A stretch of DNA of 64,000 nucleotides from positions 14,923,235 to 14,987,234 of the forward strand of contig JACAXG010000007.1 in the NCBI GenBank assembly GCA_018881555.1. The letters are read 5' to 3'. This DNA is from Amblyornis subalaris (lineage: Eukaryota > Chordata > Aves > Passeriformes > Ptilonorhynchidae). Positions within the stretch are counted from its first letter, which is position 1; every line of letters starts with the position of its first letter. Under the pieces are notes generated by a model. That model saw only the letters and a program-made list of their open reading frames with translations, was not told the DNA's origin and searched no databases. Positions 1-12,705 of this stretch are shown piece by piece. The position numbers and the translations under genes are program-made.

Positions 1-2148
1 TGTGTTGAAAGAGAAAATTGGGTGGGTTTTGAGATAACACTGAATCCTCTTTCACAATAGAGTTTCTGCCTTCAGCATTTCTTCATCTTCCTACCCTTCC
101 CCCATTCCTCCTTTAAGACCATATCANAAAATTTCAAAAATTTTCCCTCAGCCTTTTTGTTTATGTCTAAAAGTAATCTTTAACGCTAGCAACTCTTCAC
201 AATTTATAGATCCACACGAAGTGCAAGTTTCAACATTTGTTGTAATGCGGCCTGAGAGGAATTTACAATTGGTTGTTTCATTTAGACTATCCTATCCCAA
301 GCATTGGAAGTCTCCTATTCAGTAGGGTTTCAGCATCATTTCTTGGTGCTTCAGACCTTTGATCTGGGATTTGGAAGCACATTTTGGTACTATGTTTCCT
401 GATAGTGAATGCTGTGGGCTATGCCTTGGGTGGTAGGTGTTTCCAGTGTGAAGAATTACGAAGAGCACTGCAAATTTTCTTGCACTCGGTTTACAAGGAG
501 ATCTGGATTAGTAGGTGGTCATGACATACCAAAGCTTATAATTTACTTTGATAACTAGAATTAGAATCAAAAAAAAGGAAGAAAGACACAGGAGGGTGAG
601 CAAATCCTGTTCTTAAAATGTAGGCATTCAAGGAGTAGCTTCTGTACAAGGAACGACTGAGCAGGCCCGGACTCTTGCAAAGAGGGGATGTAGTGGGAGG
701 ATACTGTAGATCAAGAAAATAAGGAGCAGCATGGAGAGAATGAAAGGGATGTGCTGTTTGTTGTCTTGTCTAATATAAAATCTATGGTGCTCAGGTCATG
801 GAAGAACCAGGCCAAAAATGGGTGCAGGGAGATGATTTCTTCACCCCAGCTTGAAGTAGGTGCATGGAACTCCTTGGTAAAGGATGTCATGGATTTAAAA
901 AAGTTTACATGGGTTCAAGAGGAGAATGAAGAAATGTTCAAAAGTCAGATCCACGGAGGATTAGGAAATCAAACAAACCACATCACTCTCAAGAATTCTT
1001 CTGAGCTGAAAGCAGTCTGAGGCAGCAGTTGGGGGTGTCCTTTACTTTGCCCTTTTCTCAGTCAGACACCTGCTTCCGGCCACCCTCAGGGACACTGGCC
1101 TGGAGGGGCCCTGAGACTGAACCAGCACAGCCTTTCCTGTGTTCCCCAGTCCAACCTGGCATTGCTCATGATGAGACTCCACTAAATCCAGATCATCTTC
1201 ATATTTTGCTTCAAAGCATGATAGAGGATTAGGATTTCCTCTCTTTAGTCTGTGGCTGAGGCAAGATTTCTATTCCACCCATTGAGTCCCAGTGAAAGAC
1301 AGAGGGCACTTTGACATCCCCCCCCCCCCCCAGGGACACAAGGGAAAAGTTTGCTATTTTCATCATCTATACTTACCTAACACAGCACATGTATTAGCAT
1401 GTATCAAAGGTTTCAGTATAGATTACTGCAACATAACCTATCATCAAATATTTCACTCATGTGAAATGCCCTAAAAGAGGGGATGATTTTATTTGCCTCC
1501 CAGATCAATTTCCAAGAGACATGTAATGTTGAGTCTCAGAAATTGCCTTCTTCATAAAAGGCAGAGCTGACAGATGCAGGTTCTGTGGCTTTAAATTACA
1601 AAACCTTGTAAAGATATATATATATATATAAAAGAGAATGCAATGCTCTAAAACAAAAGCAAATAAAAATTCAATGGGCCTTCATATACTGGTTTTTGTA
1701 CTCAGAAAGCAAGGTTTAATAAAATTCTTTAATTTTATGGCAGAAGACATGTCAAGTGCAGTTTACATTTCTCAGCCAATAATCATATTTTCTTGCAAGT
1801 GGCTGATATATTTATTTTTTAGAGACAGACACAACAAATAATAAGGGTTTTTATTTGAGAGGAGAAACAAGCATTTTTATCAAGATGAAAGGGGTATAAT
1901 AAATTTATGAGACCTCACATACAGCTATAATATAATAAATTAGGAGGATTAATGGAATTGTGGGCTACAGTAACCCTCACTAGTAGAATGCCTATTTTAT
2001 GGAGCTTGATAATATAGTTTATCATTGACTCCATGGGAATTCCCACAATATATTAGCTGTGGTGTAACAATAAAGCACACACAGTAAGAGGCATGTCTCT
2101 TTTGACACACATTCTCTTCCCACACTTATTTTACCAGGGAAACAACTC
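1..2148. other. Intergenic DNA, no gene seen
   Basis: AT-rich sequence with no convincing coding potential on either strand; the open frames are under 90 codons and resemble no family I know. It contains a C homopolymer at about 1319-1332 and a short TA run at 1613-1631. No repeat family was recognised. It probably belongs to the gene-poor interval upstream of SMARCAD1. Confidence 0.6.
1613..1631. repeat. (TA)n microsatellite
   Basis: Uninterrupted alternating TA tract of about 19 bases, read directly from the sequence. Confidence 0.85.
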
Positions 2149-2174
2149 CGGTGCAGTTTAATTAAACTGCACCG
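2149..2174. repeat. 26-bp perfect palindrome with TAATTA centre
   Basis: The 26 bases equal their own reverse complement with no spacer. The outer arms read CGGTGCAGTTTA and the centre is TTTAATTAAA, which holds a TAATTA homeodomain-type core. The symmetry breaks at 2148/2175. It could be a dimeric transcription-factor site or a cruciform-forming sequence. The symmetry is certain; the function is unknown. Confidence 0.9.
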
Positions 2175-2226
2175 CAATGAATTAGTCCAGGTCTTAGCCC
2201 CCTGACAGTGAGGAGCCTGGCATTAC

Positions 2227-2248
2227 CACAGGGGGCTGTCCCCCTGTG
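2227..2248. repeat. Short perfect hairpin (9-bp stem, 4-base loop)
   Basis: CACAGGGGG is followed by CTGT and then CCCCCTGTG. It lies 53 bases after the 26-bp palindrome. A second small inverted repeat, AGTGACA-C-TGTCACT, follows at 2297-2311. Confidence 0.85.
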
Positions 2249-2325
2249 ACACCAGAGACTGCAGAAAACCTGGGAAAAAAAGTATAGGGTCTCTCAAGTG
2301 ACACTGTCACTGTGCAAGGCCTTGG

Positions 2326-2335
2326 CTGTCAATCA
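2326..2335 (-). promoter_or_regulatory. Exact PBX-MEIS/PREP decamer
   Basis: The minus strand reads TGATTGACAG, the canonical composite site for PBX with a MEIS or PREP partner. A 10-base match can arise by chance, but here it sits next to a cluster of inverted repeats including a TAATTA core, as expected of a developmental enhancer. Activity is inferred, not shown. Confidence 0.4.
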
Positions 2336-5300
2336 CAGGACCTGAAAAAACTCAGACCCCTTCACATTCAACTTTATCTGCCTGCACTGGTTCACTTTGA
2401 TCTGACCTTTAGGAGGAGAGCAGAAAGTGTAGAGGAGAGGCACTTAGAAGACCTCCCCATTCACGAAAAAGGTGGACTTGGTGGCAGATAAAACCCCGTC
2501 AGTGGATGTTCAGCGGACGAGGCTTTTAGTTATCTCCACGATTTTTGCAGTTTTCGGGAATAGGAATGATTCAAAATCATGCTTCTAGAGAAAAGCAATT
2601 ATTTTGTAAGGGCAGACGGCACAGACCAGTGTCAAAGTCTGAATCCAAGTGGAAATATTTAAGTTCCATGAGCAGGCGGGAATCACACCGCTGCAGGCCA
2701 CGGGATTCCTAGGTATTACACAGGCCATTGGACTGCCTGACTTTGGATGTAATCCTTTGAAGAAGAATANAGCTTATCCTCTGTTTTTAGACATCAGCAG
2801 GAATACAAAGGTGATGGCAGTCTCTGGGAACTGCGTGACTGGTTAGCTACTATCCCATTTTAAAAAGGGACATCTGATTTCGTGGATGAGTTTCCCAAGT
2901 TACACTCGTTATATGACGCCACGGGATAGTGTAATGGCCTGAGTTAAATCAACTGGAGAGCAATCTGTCACCAAATTTCTGTTCCCTCAGAGGTGCTCAA
3001 GGGTGTAACAAAATCACCTTAACTTGAATACAGGGAGGTCTTCAGTCTCCCAATAAATCATATTTTCCACTCCTTTAATAGATACTTTATATCTTGTATC
3101 TGTCATGTGTACATTGAAACAATCATAAGGCGATATACTCTTCAAAGAAAAGAAGTTGATAACGATTTTTAAACCAAAAAAATTGAATTGTATAATTCTC
3201 ATGATCTTGGAGGGGCATTTAATACAGACAGTTGTATTTCCCTAGAGCCAAATGTTGGAACGTATAGAAAGGTAATTCCCAATAAAACAGCAAAAAGGTC
3301 GTCCATTATTTATAGATACGCCTGTATGGAACGTTTATTAATTCATGAGACTATTTAGGAGTAGAAAACCAGAATTTAATCTTATAAAAACGCATTTTTA
3401 GTGAGAGTACCTTGCTGGACTTAGCTTAACACTCTTTTTGAACATGCACACCACACCACAGAGGAATTCATTAGACAATGGCAATTAGATCTCTAATCAT
3501 TTGGCACTGCTGGAATTGCTGCACTCTATTTAGATGCCAGACATGGTACCTTAGTGATTGGTTCATCCTGTCGCCACATTTCCATCGGCTACTGAGCCTG
3601 AGAAATGACAGCCACATTAGATGTCATGTAAAGCCTCTGACCTTGCTCTCCCAGCACTTGATCTTTGCACTTCAAGCGGACATTTATCATTGTCCTGCAG
3701 AGACAGGGCTCAGGTGGTTCAGACTCACCACTGGTTTTCATGTTGTAAAGGCATTATAGCATTCCCTTAACTTTATCTTTCTCTTGCAGGAGGAACGGAA
3801 ATACAATTTTGTTGCCACCTGGCCAGGTAAATTTACTTAGTGGAGGGAGAGAGAAGCAGGTTCCTGCNGGTCAAAAGAGTAAAACTAGAGGTGTTGAGTC
3901 TTGGAGGATGTACTCTTCCACTCAAGCAAATTCCCAGTGCTTGTAACTGCTTTGCTGGTAGAGTCAAAGACTTTTATTAATCAATATTCACTGCTTTGTT
4001 CTTTTTATGACACAGGGAATGCAGAGGTCAGAGATTTTCAAGTGGAATAAACATAGCAGATAACAGCAGCCATAGCTGCCACACAATGGTCCCTCAGCTT
4101 CAAAAGAAACAGAAAATCCCATCTGTAACTAGTAAACTTTCCATCACAATTCTCTCTGTATTGAACATAACTGTTGTGATTGCAGTTATCTTCTCAGATA
4201 TGCACATGGGGATTCAGGAGGACTTCAGTCCCTGTGGAGAGTTTGATTCACTGTGCAATTCTCCAAAGGGATCCAGTAGAAAGCTCCTTTTTCGTGCTAA
4301 AGTCTTGTGAGGAAGCTGGTTAGGACTCTCTCAGATATTGGTGTTTCAATTAGCAGGTTTCTCTGTGCAGCAGAGATGGGTTAATGCAAACTGTGGGTCT
4401 GAAATTTGCAGTTGATGCCCATCTCTATGGATAAGCTGAGTGGCTGTCTAAAATAATGGGGTAAGTTTGCATCTAATTTCAGACTGCAAGTTTGAGGCAG
4501 GTCTCTTAACATTTCAAGGGATAAATCAACAACTGGAATAGCTTTTAAAAAGAAGGTCTGCAAAATTGGGTGGAATTTATTTAGGCATGGTATTTTTTAC
4601 AGAGACTCTGCCTGTGATGGTCCCTGATCTGTGCTACTCACAAGTGGTTATTTTTACAGGCGGACAAGGAAAGTGGCATTTACAGGCATCACCTTGTCTG
4701 ATTACCNACTCTAATTACGTTTTCCTGATCCAAATTTTTATCCCATCCATTAACCTCATTTTGCCTCAGTAGTTGAACAAATTTTGCTGTAATTACAGAA
4801 AAATACAGACAGAGGTAAAAGAATACAAAGTGGCTGGGAACATACTGTATAAATCAGACTACACAGAGTTTGCTGCTAGCACCTGTTTGCACCTGTCTTT
4901 CAAATTTTTAAAATACTTATGTACTAATTGATAAAATTACTCTTCAGGAACATGGTAGAGTTTACCGGGAAATCCTAAGTTATTGTTGTTCCTTTTTACT
5001 CAACTTTTTGGGGAGAGAGATGAGACTTTTTCTACTGAATTCAGTCTCTCCACCCCCCACACTGGTGACACTTATCCACCACAGTTGTTGGTTCAAACTG
5101 AGCTGCAGCTCCTTTATTGCTGCTACCGAGTTAAAAGAAGTATGAAACTTTTTTTCCTATGCTGAGCTGAATAAATGAAGGGTAAAAAAGCAACCCACAA
5201 CCGAGCCGCAAAACACACAGATTTGAGCTAGGAGTTGTTAAGAGAGCCTATATGATGCTAGACTTTTCTTACCACAACATTTCTTGCCACTGCATGCATG

Positions 5301-6164
5301 TTGATGGGATAATCAGCTCTAGCACGTGTTATGCACCCAGTGCCAAGGGTGGGATAGGAGTGAGAGTCAAGGTCAATGATCTGACAGTGGTGTCTGTGGC
5401 AAAGGGGACTTCTGTGACTCACTCTTCTCATCAATGGAAGGAGCACCATGTTCTGTTGGAAACCCTTGACTTTCTTATTTCCCTTCTGACTAGATCTACT
5501 TTCTTCCTTAAATCTTTACTAATACATTTCTGTCATTTGAAATTGTAGATTAAATACACTGGCATGTCAGATCATGTAGCTTTCATTTACACAACATTAT
5601 TTTAGCAACACAATGGTAGAGTAAACCCAGATTTCTACATGAAAAGGTCAAACCATCTATCTTTTATGCTGTAGCTTTCATAATGATACAACTTTAAACC
5701 AGAAAAACAATCCATAAATTCCAGTGCAATGAAGGAATATTTGTAAGTCTCTCATTGCATTTTGGATGAAGCCTCGCTGTGTTTGAACACTCTGAGGAAC
5801 GGCTGAAATTCACAGCTGTGTGGTTTCTTTTCTTAATCNCTGCTTTCCTGGATAGCAGGTGTTTAAAGAGGATGTAGAAATAAATTCTATTTGCAGCAAG
5901 CTTATGAGCTGCGCTAACGTAATTCTTAATGTCTGAGGGCTTTGCATAGCTACAGTGGAATTTGAAGGCCGTGTTGATTCCCTGTACCTGTGCCTGAGAC
6001 CAAACGTAGTTGCTGTTCAGTAGCTGGGCCTCCCGCGGAGGATCTTGACATCAAAGAGACAAACTAGCTAAGTCATAATTAGCCCCAAGCTTGTTTGGTG
6101 TAAATTGTAAACAATATATCAAGTTGACTAATTGTAATGAGTCTAAAGTACCAGACACCGAGCC
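2336..6164. other. Intergenic DNA, no gene seen
   Basis: No coding region is supported. The one structure noted is an imperfect long stem-loop at 4386-4494. Open frames such as that at 3478-3759 show no domain or recognisable similarity. No repeat family was recognised. Confidence 0.55.
4386..4494. repeat. Imperfect stem-loop, about 109 bases
   Basis: The arms GTCTGAAATT (4397-4406) and AATTTCAGAC (4475-4484) pair perfectly over 10 bp. Flanking pairs CAAAC with GTTTG, and TGCA with TGCA, extend the stem to about 20 bp with internal mismatches. The loop is about 56 bases. The size suits a small-RNA precursor, but arms this imperfect also occur by chance. Confidence 0.4.
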
Positions 6165-6365
6165 TCGGGGATTGGCGCGCCGTGTCGCCACATCAGCTCC
6201 CGGTACGGCATCGGAGAGGGGCGCGGAGCGCGGGCCGTGCGCCGGGAATCCCAGCCCTTGAACCCGGCCCTGCTCGGGGACATCCATCAACGTCGGCCGC
6301 GGGCAGCAGTCAGGTGCCCCTGCGCGGCCGGGCTGTGCGCACGCGGAGCCGCTCGGCCGCGGGAT
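6165..6365. promoter_or_regulatory. Orphan CpG island
   Basis: About 30 CpG dinucleotides fall in 200 bases of very GC-rich sequence, including GGCGCGCC, GCGCGG and CCGCGG motifs, inside AT-rich DNA about 21 kb upstream of the SMARCAD1 promoter. No coding sequence is recognisable. A possible splice donor, CAGAG/GTAAAA, follows at 6407. It could be the promoter of an unannotated non-coding RNA or a CpG-rich developmental enhancer. The composition is certain; the role is inferred. Confidence 0.6.
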
Positions 6366-9300
6366 TTCTCACATTAATCTCCGCGCTTTGGGGGATGCCT
6401 TCAGAGGTAAAAAGGTTGAAAGCCACCAGAAGGATNGTCAGTAAAGTCACAGGCTCTGTGTTTGCCATTTTTGGGTATCCACATAATTTTATTAAGGGAA
6501 TAACTGAGCCCTTTCTTTCCTACTCCGTTTCAAAATGTTCAAGCATCTAAACGCTGAAGCAGCCAATGTACGGGGGGCTCACTAAATATTTATTATTTAC
6601 TGGGAAGAATTTCCCTGCCGTCATACAAAAGCAAACAGCACTCAGCTGTGTTGGAGAGAGTCAATGCATTTTAACAAAAAACAAAACTCCTTGGACTAGT
6701 AATTTTGCCCGACTGACACAGGTTCTCTGTAGCCCTATATCAATCCTCTTTTTCAAAGCTGCATGTTCAAAGGCTGTGATAGGCACAATATGAGAAATGC
6801 CACCCTGTTTGTCTACGGATGTCTGCTCTGTCACACTACCAGCACAATACAGGAATAGATCAAAGATTCCTAATGAGACAAATTTTGATTAGCTCATAAT
6901 AACTCTGAATATATGAAAAAACCACATATTTTTGGTAACATGTAGTGACATCAAGAAAGATAAATGTACTTCCAAAAAAGCAAGCTGTCACAAGGTAAGA
7001 AAAAAAAAAGTCTTTATGGTTTTTGTTGAGTCCCTGGTGAGTTTTTAGCATCCAACCTTTTTTTGCAAGCTATTTTTCTCTATTTATGTTTACCAAGAAA
7101 AATTTTTCCTGTTCCTCAACAAAATTTGCACTTGTAAGAATATTAGGTATGAAAAAAGGAAAATGTTTTTTGNGAGCAAGGAGTGTATGAACATTTGATA
7201 TTGAACTCTGGTGTGAGGAAGCAAATTATGAAAGCTGCAAAAATGTTTTCAGAATTCAACTGACATACACACTGCGGAATAAAACGTGTTCAAAAGAATT
7301 AAANAAGGGTTGTTTCATGACTCAGTCACAACTCTCCCCTCTTACTTCACTGGGAAGTGAAAATGTTTCTGGCTTCCAGGAGCTTTTTCTGCCATCCATG
7401 CAGGCACCAATCCTGAATGGGTCATTTTAAGGTGCAATTCTGAGTAGACTTTCTCCCAAAACCAGAGANAAGCACCTATGGCATACTTTCTCAGTCTCAA
7501 ATGAAAAAATAAAAAGAGGTGCTGTGTTCAGTCTCAAAAGGACCCATCATGAAAAGGGAAAGCCTTCTTTCTCTTCCCTTTAAAATATATTTAGTGCAAG
7601 GTCAGGGAGGTTGGTGATTGCAGCCAGCTGCCCACCAGCACGGTGCAGAATCCATTCCTCCATCAGGGCTGCCTCAGCCCTGCAGGCCCATGGGCAGGAG
7701 TGGGCTGTGCAAATGTATTCCAGCCATTAGCCCTCTAGTCGGTTTTTATTCTAAGAAGAGAAGTTATGAGTTCGACTTGCTGGCTTTTAGAATCACACTG
7801 GTGAAAAGTACAGGTGAGAGTCTTAATTTGCTGGTGGTTACTCTCCTGAAGGACAGTGGCGCTTGTATTTGGCAGGATGGTTTTTGTAAATTATTTGTTG
7901 TGTTTGTGGCATCTGTTCAAACTGTATAAAGNAGAATTTCAACTGTATTAAATTACNCTTAGCCTGTAATACCCCTTCCAATCACAATATATTGTAGATG
8001 CCTCTTCCCTTTGACCCTCCATTAGTCTGATGGTGTTACTTGTTCATAACTGATTCAGGTGCTCCTGGATTTCTCACNGAGTCTTTTAATTCAAACAGTG
8101 CAGCTAAAAATTCCTCATGTCACAATGGCAAGCTTGGGGCTTTGGTACTTGATGAAACTGAGGAAGCTACACCTCCCATAAGCTCTGGAATGCCTGGCTT
8201 GTGAAGTGAGCAGAGTTTACAGGCCAGCTCNCAAACACCAGAACAACAGAACAGAATCAATGTGTCTCCAACTGATACTGTCTGTGTCGGTCAGTCTGTG
8301 AAATAAAAAACAGTTTCTCCCAAGTGAGACTCACTGTCCCCTGGAATCTGAGACCCAACTGTGCCAACTTGGCTGGTTTATTTTAGCGCAATGGGAAGAA
8401 CAGTGAGTCTTTGTCATAATGACAAAGGTAGAATATTTGCTTGTCACCAAATCCTGCCCAAGAAGAGAGCTCCAAAGATGTCACGCCGTACGTTTCAGTT
8501 TGTGACAACAATAATATCCCAGCACCCCAGGAGAGCTATGCCCCATTTTAAAGGGATATATGATATTAAACAGGGTCACACCCGGCACGAGGTCAGAAGT
8601 ATTGTTAGCTCAGAAGGACATCCCTGGCTTCAGATACATAACTCATGCCCCAGGCTTAACATGGTTCCAACACTCAATAATATAAATATTATACTGACTT
8701 ACAGGAACATGCTTTAAAATGAGCTACCACTAACTTTGCTGTGCCACAGGAAGATAAATAACCTTATCACCCCTGTGCTGAGCTGATAAACGATCAGCTG
8801 GGCTCTGCTGGGCACACGCAAGTTGGTGCACTTTGGAATCACCGTTTAATACCTGTGACACAGAACCTGCTGTTTGACAACAGGGTGTGCTCCCCGGAGG
8901 CGAGTCCGTGCAGGAGGTGTGTAAAGCAATTAAGAAGATTGTTATTCCAAAGGGCTGTATCAGCTTACCCCTTTTATTATATTGCTNCCCCCTGGAGAGC
9001 TATCACAAGGATCCAGAAAATCGAGCAATAAAAAACCCACACCTTCATTAAGCCCACGTAGCCTCACTTTGCAACAGCATCTTTTTTACTCGGCACCTAA
9101 CTAATACCTTTAGTTAGTTACCTCAGAAAGGGAGTCAGGTGCTTTCCCCATGGTTAATGCAGCAAATTGAAGGAAGAACTTCCAATTTTGGCTGGCCACT
9201 CTTTTAATCATACCCAGACAAGGNTGCATGATTGAGTTTGCTTCTAAAATACAATAAGATAGCTGGGGTATGTGTATGTGTACACTTTTTGCAACAGGTC

Positions 9301-12300
9301 TGGAGGAACTAGCATTTGAAGAAAAAAAAGTGTTAACTTGTGGCCCATAAACCACATAATCTGAAATCTTTGTTATACCTAACATGATTTTATCCTGTGT
9401 TGCAGCTACTATGGAATGGTGGGGTTCCAGCCCCCCATTTCCACCTGAGTCTACATCTTCTCTGGCCATTTGGTTAAGAAGAAATCCCTTGGCNCTTGTT
9501 AGCTGTCTTGATTCAAAAGACTCTTNCAGTTTGTTTGGGTTTTTTTATTATCCATTGGTAATATTATTTAGTAACACAGCTCTTCTCCCAAATCTTGAGA
9601 TGATCAGTCTCCCCTCTGGTTTAAATGGCTTTATTGACAATNTGACTATTTTAAATTCTGTTGCAGTGCTTTGGAAGTGGTCACTGTAGGTACATCTTGC
9701 TTTTATCTCTCAGGGGCTCACATTTGCCAGTTTTAGCACTTGTGGTATTTTATCTAAAAGATTTTGTGCCTCTCTTGTGAAAATGCAGGGAGTAAAGCTG
9801 ATACACTGGGACTGAATACTTATGCAGACATGCACAGATTCTAGAGCATAAATATGTACACTGATGTTCCTTTCAGTATTGGAGCCATTTAAGACTTTGA
9901 AGCTGAAAACTATGATAATAAAACAGTTAGTGAAGTAATTTTAAGAGGCAAATGAAGATAAGTGAACCATGTGCAGTGCTCTTTCTAATCAGAGCAAATA
10001 GAACATGCATCAAATATAAGTNTAGGTCATCATCATANCATAGCAGAATGAATCCCACTATCNATACTTATNAAATAGATTAAACATTTTCACAGCTGCG
10101 TGCTTTAGACATCCCCTAAAGTTACTTGGAAAATACATATGTACAGCCCTGTACTAAGATCTAACTGTGTAACCAGNAAGAAAACACAGGATGGCAACAT
10201 CATTGTTTCCCTAAATTTCTTGCTTCCTTTTAGCAATTGTTGTAGAAACTTCTGGCAAAATTCAAACTGATATGCCANTATTTGAATTTTTGTCTCTGTG
10301 TTGAGCACAACATTTTGTCACAACCTGCTTTTGTCTACTCTCTTTTACAGTAAATTTGTTCATTTTGTAGTTTGCTGTTTGCCGGGTCTTGGTTGTATAT
10401 CCCTCAATTTAAAATGACCACTAAGCCTATCAATGTGTATTATCATCAGCATGCATTACTGCAGGAAAAAAATGCTTCTCTGACAAATTCACTCTCAGAT
10501 GTATAGTTGTGAAGACTGGGTATCAGCTAGTGTTCATCAGGCGGTTAGGAGTGGTGCTTTGGCCATCAGTGATGTGATCTGTCCGGGCAAGAGAGAAGAG
10601 TGTTTTTCTGATGAAATATTTTCATGATTATGCTAATTCTTCTCAGNACCTCTGTGGTTCAGATGTGGTGCTCACACCTTGCTGGCTGTTGGTGAACNCT
10701 CCTGTTGTCACCACTTCCTTGGAAGACTCTTGTGTCTCTCAACCTCTGTGATATCTGCTCCCAAACCAGCTCCTGCAGTTTCTGTGGGGAAACAACCTTT
10801 TAACATTCGGGTTCATCTAAGAACATATGGACTAGCAGCAGTTATCATATCTAGGTGTCCCAGTTTGTAGATTTGTTATGTGGTTGGTTAAGGAATGTTT
10901 TGCTAATAGTAACTTACTTTGAACTCCCTTTACTTATTCCAGGGAAAATGCTAACAAAACTATTTGTTAAGGCATAGTGACTACCAGTTATGTAGTTTTT
11001 CAAGTGGCAGTCAGAGGAGTAGGTTGGTTTTGGTAAGCGGAAGTTGATGGAAAATGATAAGTAAAACATAAAAATAAAACCGGATTGCTTGTCCTATGGA
11101 GGTTTGAAAACATACATTTATCTAGTTCTGTTCAAAGTCTCAATNGGTGTTCATACAACAGGACCAAACACAGGATTAAAACGTAGATGGATCTTAACCC
11201 AAAATCTGTACACATGCAGCAGGGCTGGGCAGTCATNACCAGGAACATCTGGGTCATGACCAAGGAGGAACAGAGAACTCATGCAAGCTGAATTTATCCC
11301 TCTCTTCATNCTTGAAGGTATCCAGAAGTCTTGAGCAGATTTGCCACTTTTATCTGGCGTGTCCTGGATGGAAGCATGTGCTCTGCAGCACATGTCCACG
11401 GGGAGCCCGAGACGCCCGACCTTCATGTGTGTGTTAAATTGAGGAGGAACTGGAACTACTGCACACANGCTGTGTCATCAGCCTGTGCATGTGTAAAAGC
11501 CACTGGTGTGAAATTTGCATTCAGAACAAGAGGCTGGCACTAAGTGGGGCAGCCTGTAAAAACTGAGACAAAGCGCCAGAGTCTCTGCATCCCACCTGGA
11601 GAAAATCTCCAAGTGGAGAAAGCGAGTCTGTCTGGGAAACATGGACAGTCCTGCTCTTGTGACTGGGCAAGAATTCCTGTGATCCCATAGGGATAGACTG
11701 TGCCTAAAAAGATGCTGTTGTTTTCAACTAGAATTAAATGTTTAGTTCTACCATTAGATTATACCTGGTGTGCTGCAGCTTCAGGGACTGATGCTGATGA
11801 TACTGATGGCCCTGGTCAAACTATGGAGNTTGATTCTTTAGCTAGGATGCAAACTGCACTGGCTCAAACAACCTTTTTGTATTTTTTTTTCCTCCACAGA
11901 ATGGACTTTATGATGTAAAAATAAAGGTAAAACTATGTCGTCTTTGCTGCACGATCAATATACATCCAACTCTTTAATGCTAAATTACCTAAACCAAATA
12001 AAATAAAGCTGGGTCCTTGTTCTGTTCTGAACAAAGCAAAGAAAGGGCAAGAGAAATAATTTTACTTTTCTTTCACACGAACAAGTCATAACTATGACAA
12101 GCATTCAGGCAGCAAGATCATGAGTAGCATATATGACTGTATAATAACCATGGAAAATAAATAAAGGTGGATGACATCCTGTTTCCTTTATGATGTACTG
12201 TAGTGTAGAAGAGAGCGGCATTTTTTTTAGTTTGAGTTCCAATCATTTAATGAGATATAGCTTGTAAGAATGTGGCATGCAGAGGTAGTCACCTCTTCTC

Positions 12301-12705
12301 AAATGTTTTGGTTTGCATGTGGAAATAGGGGCAGGAGCTTATGTGTTCACTTCCTAAGTGTTCCTTTATGAGTATGTGTGTGAGAGAAGGCTCACCTTAC
12401 CAGGGATGCTTTCAAAATCATGGCTCTGATGCTCTGAGAAAGTAGTGAGAGTTTTTTAATATTGGGTTTACCATGCCAGACAAACAGAGATAAGCACCAT
12501 TAAGCTACCAAAAAAGTCAGAGAAAATATAAAATCATCACAGATCTGGTAATTTTCTGATCACAGGGGCTCTCCAAAGAAATATAAATTGAGAAAAAATT
12601 TTCTGTCAAATGTACTGAACGGTAAGAGGTGCAGGCACAAGTTTTTCACCGAGGCACACTTACCTACTGTGAAACTTGTATCTCCAAATTAACAGAAAAA
12701 AATTA
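6366..12705. other. Intergenic DNA, no gene seen
   Basis: AT-rich single-copy-looking sequence without a supportable gene. Between about 8740 and 9120 it is somewhat richer in GC and holds GATA-type motifs (CTTATCA at 8763, TGATAA at 8784) and small hairpins at 8781-8799 (AGCTGAT/ATCAGCT) and 9097-9117 (CTAACTAA/TTAGTTAG). No repeat family was recognised. Confidence 0.5.

Noticed and set aside
6137..6550. 137-codon open frame across the orphan CpG island
   Set aside because: GC-rich DNA lacks stop codons. The translation is low-complexity Arg/Pro/Ala and passes into AT-rich sequence without any domain.
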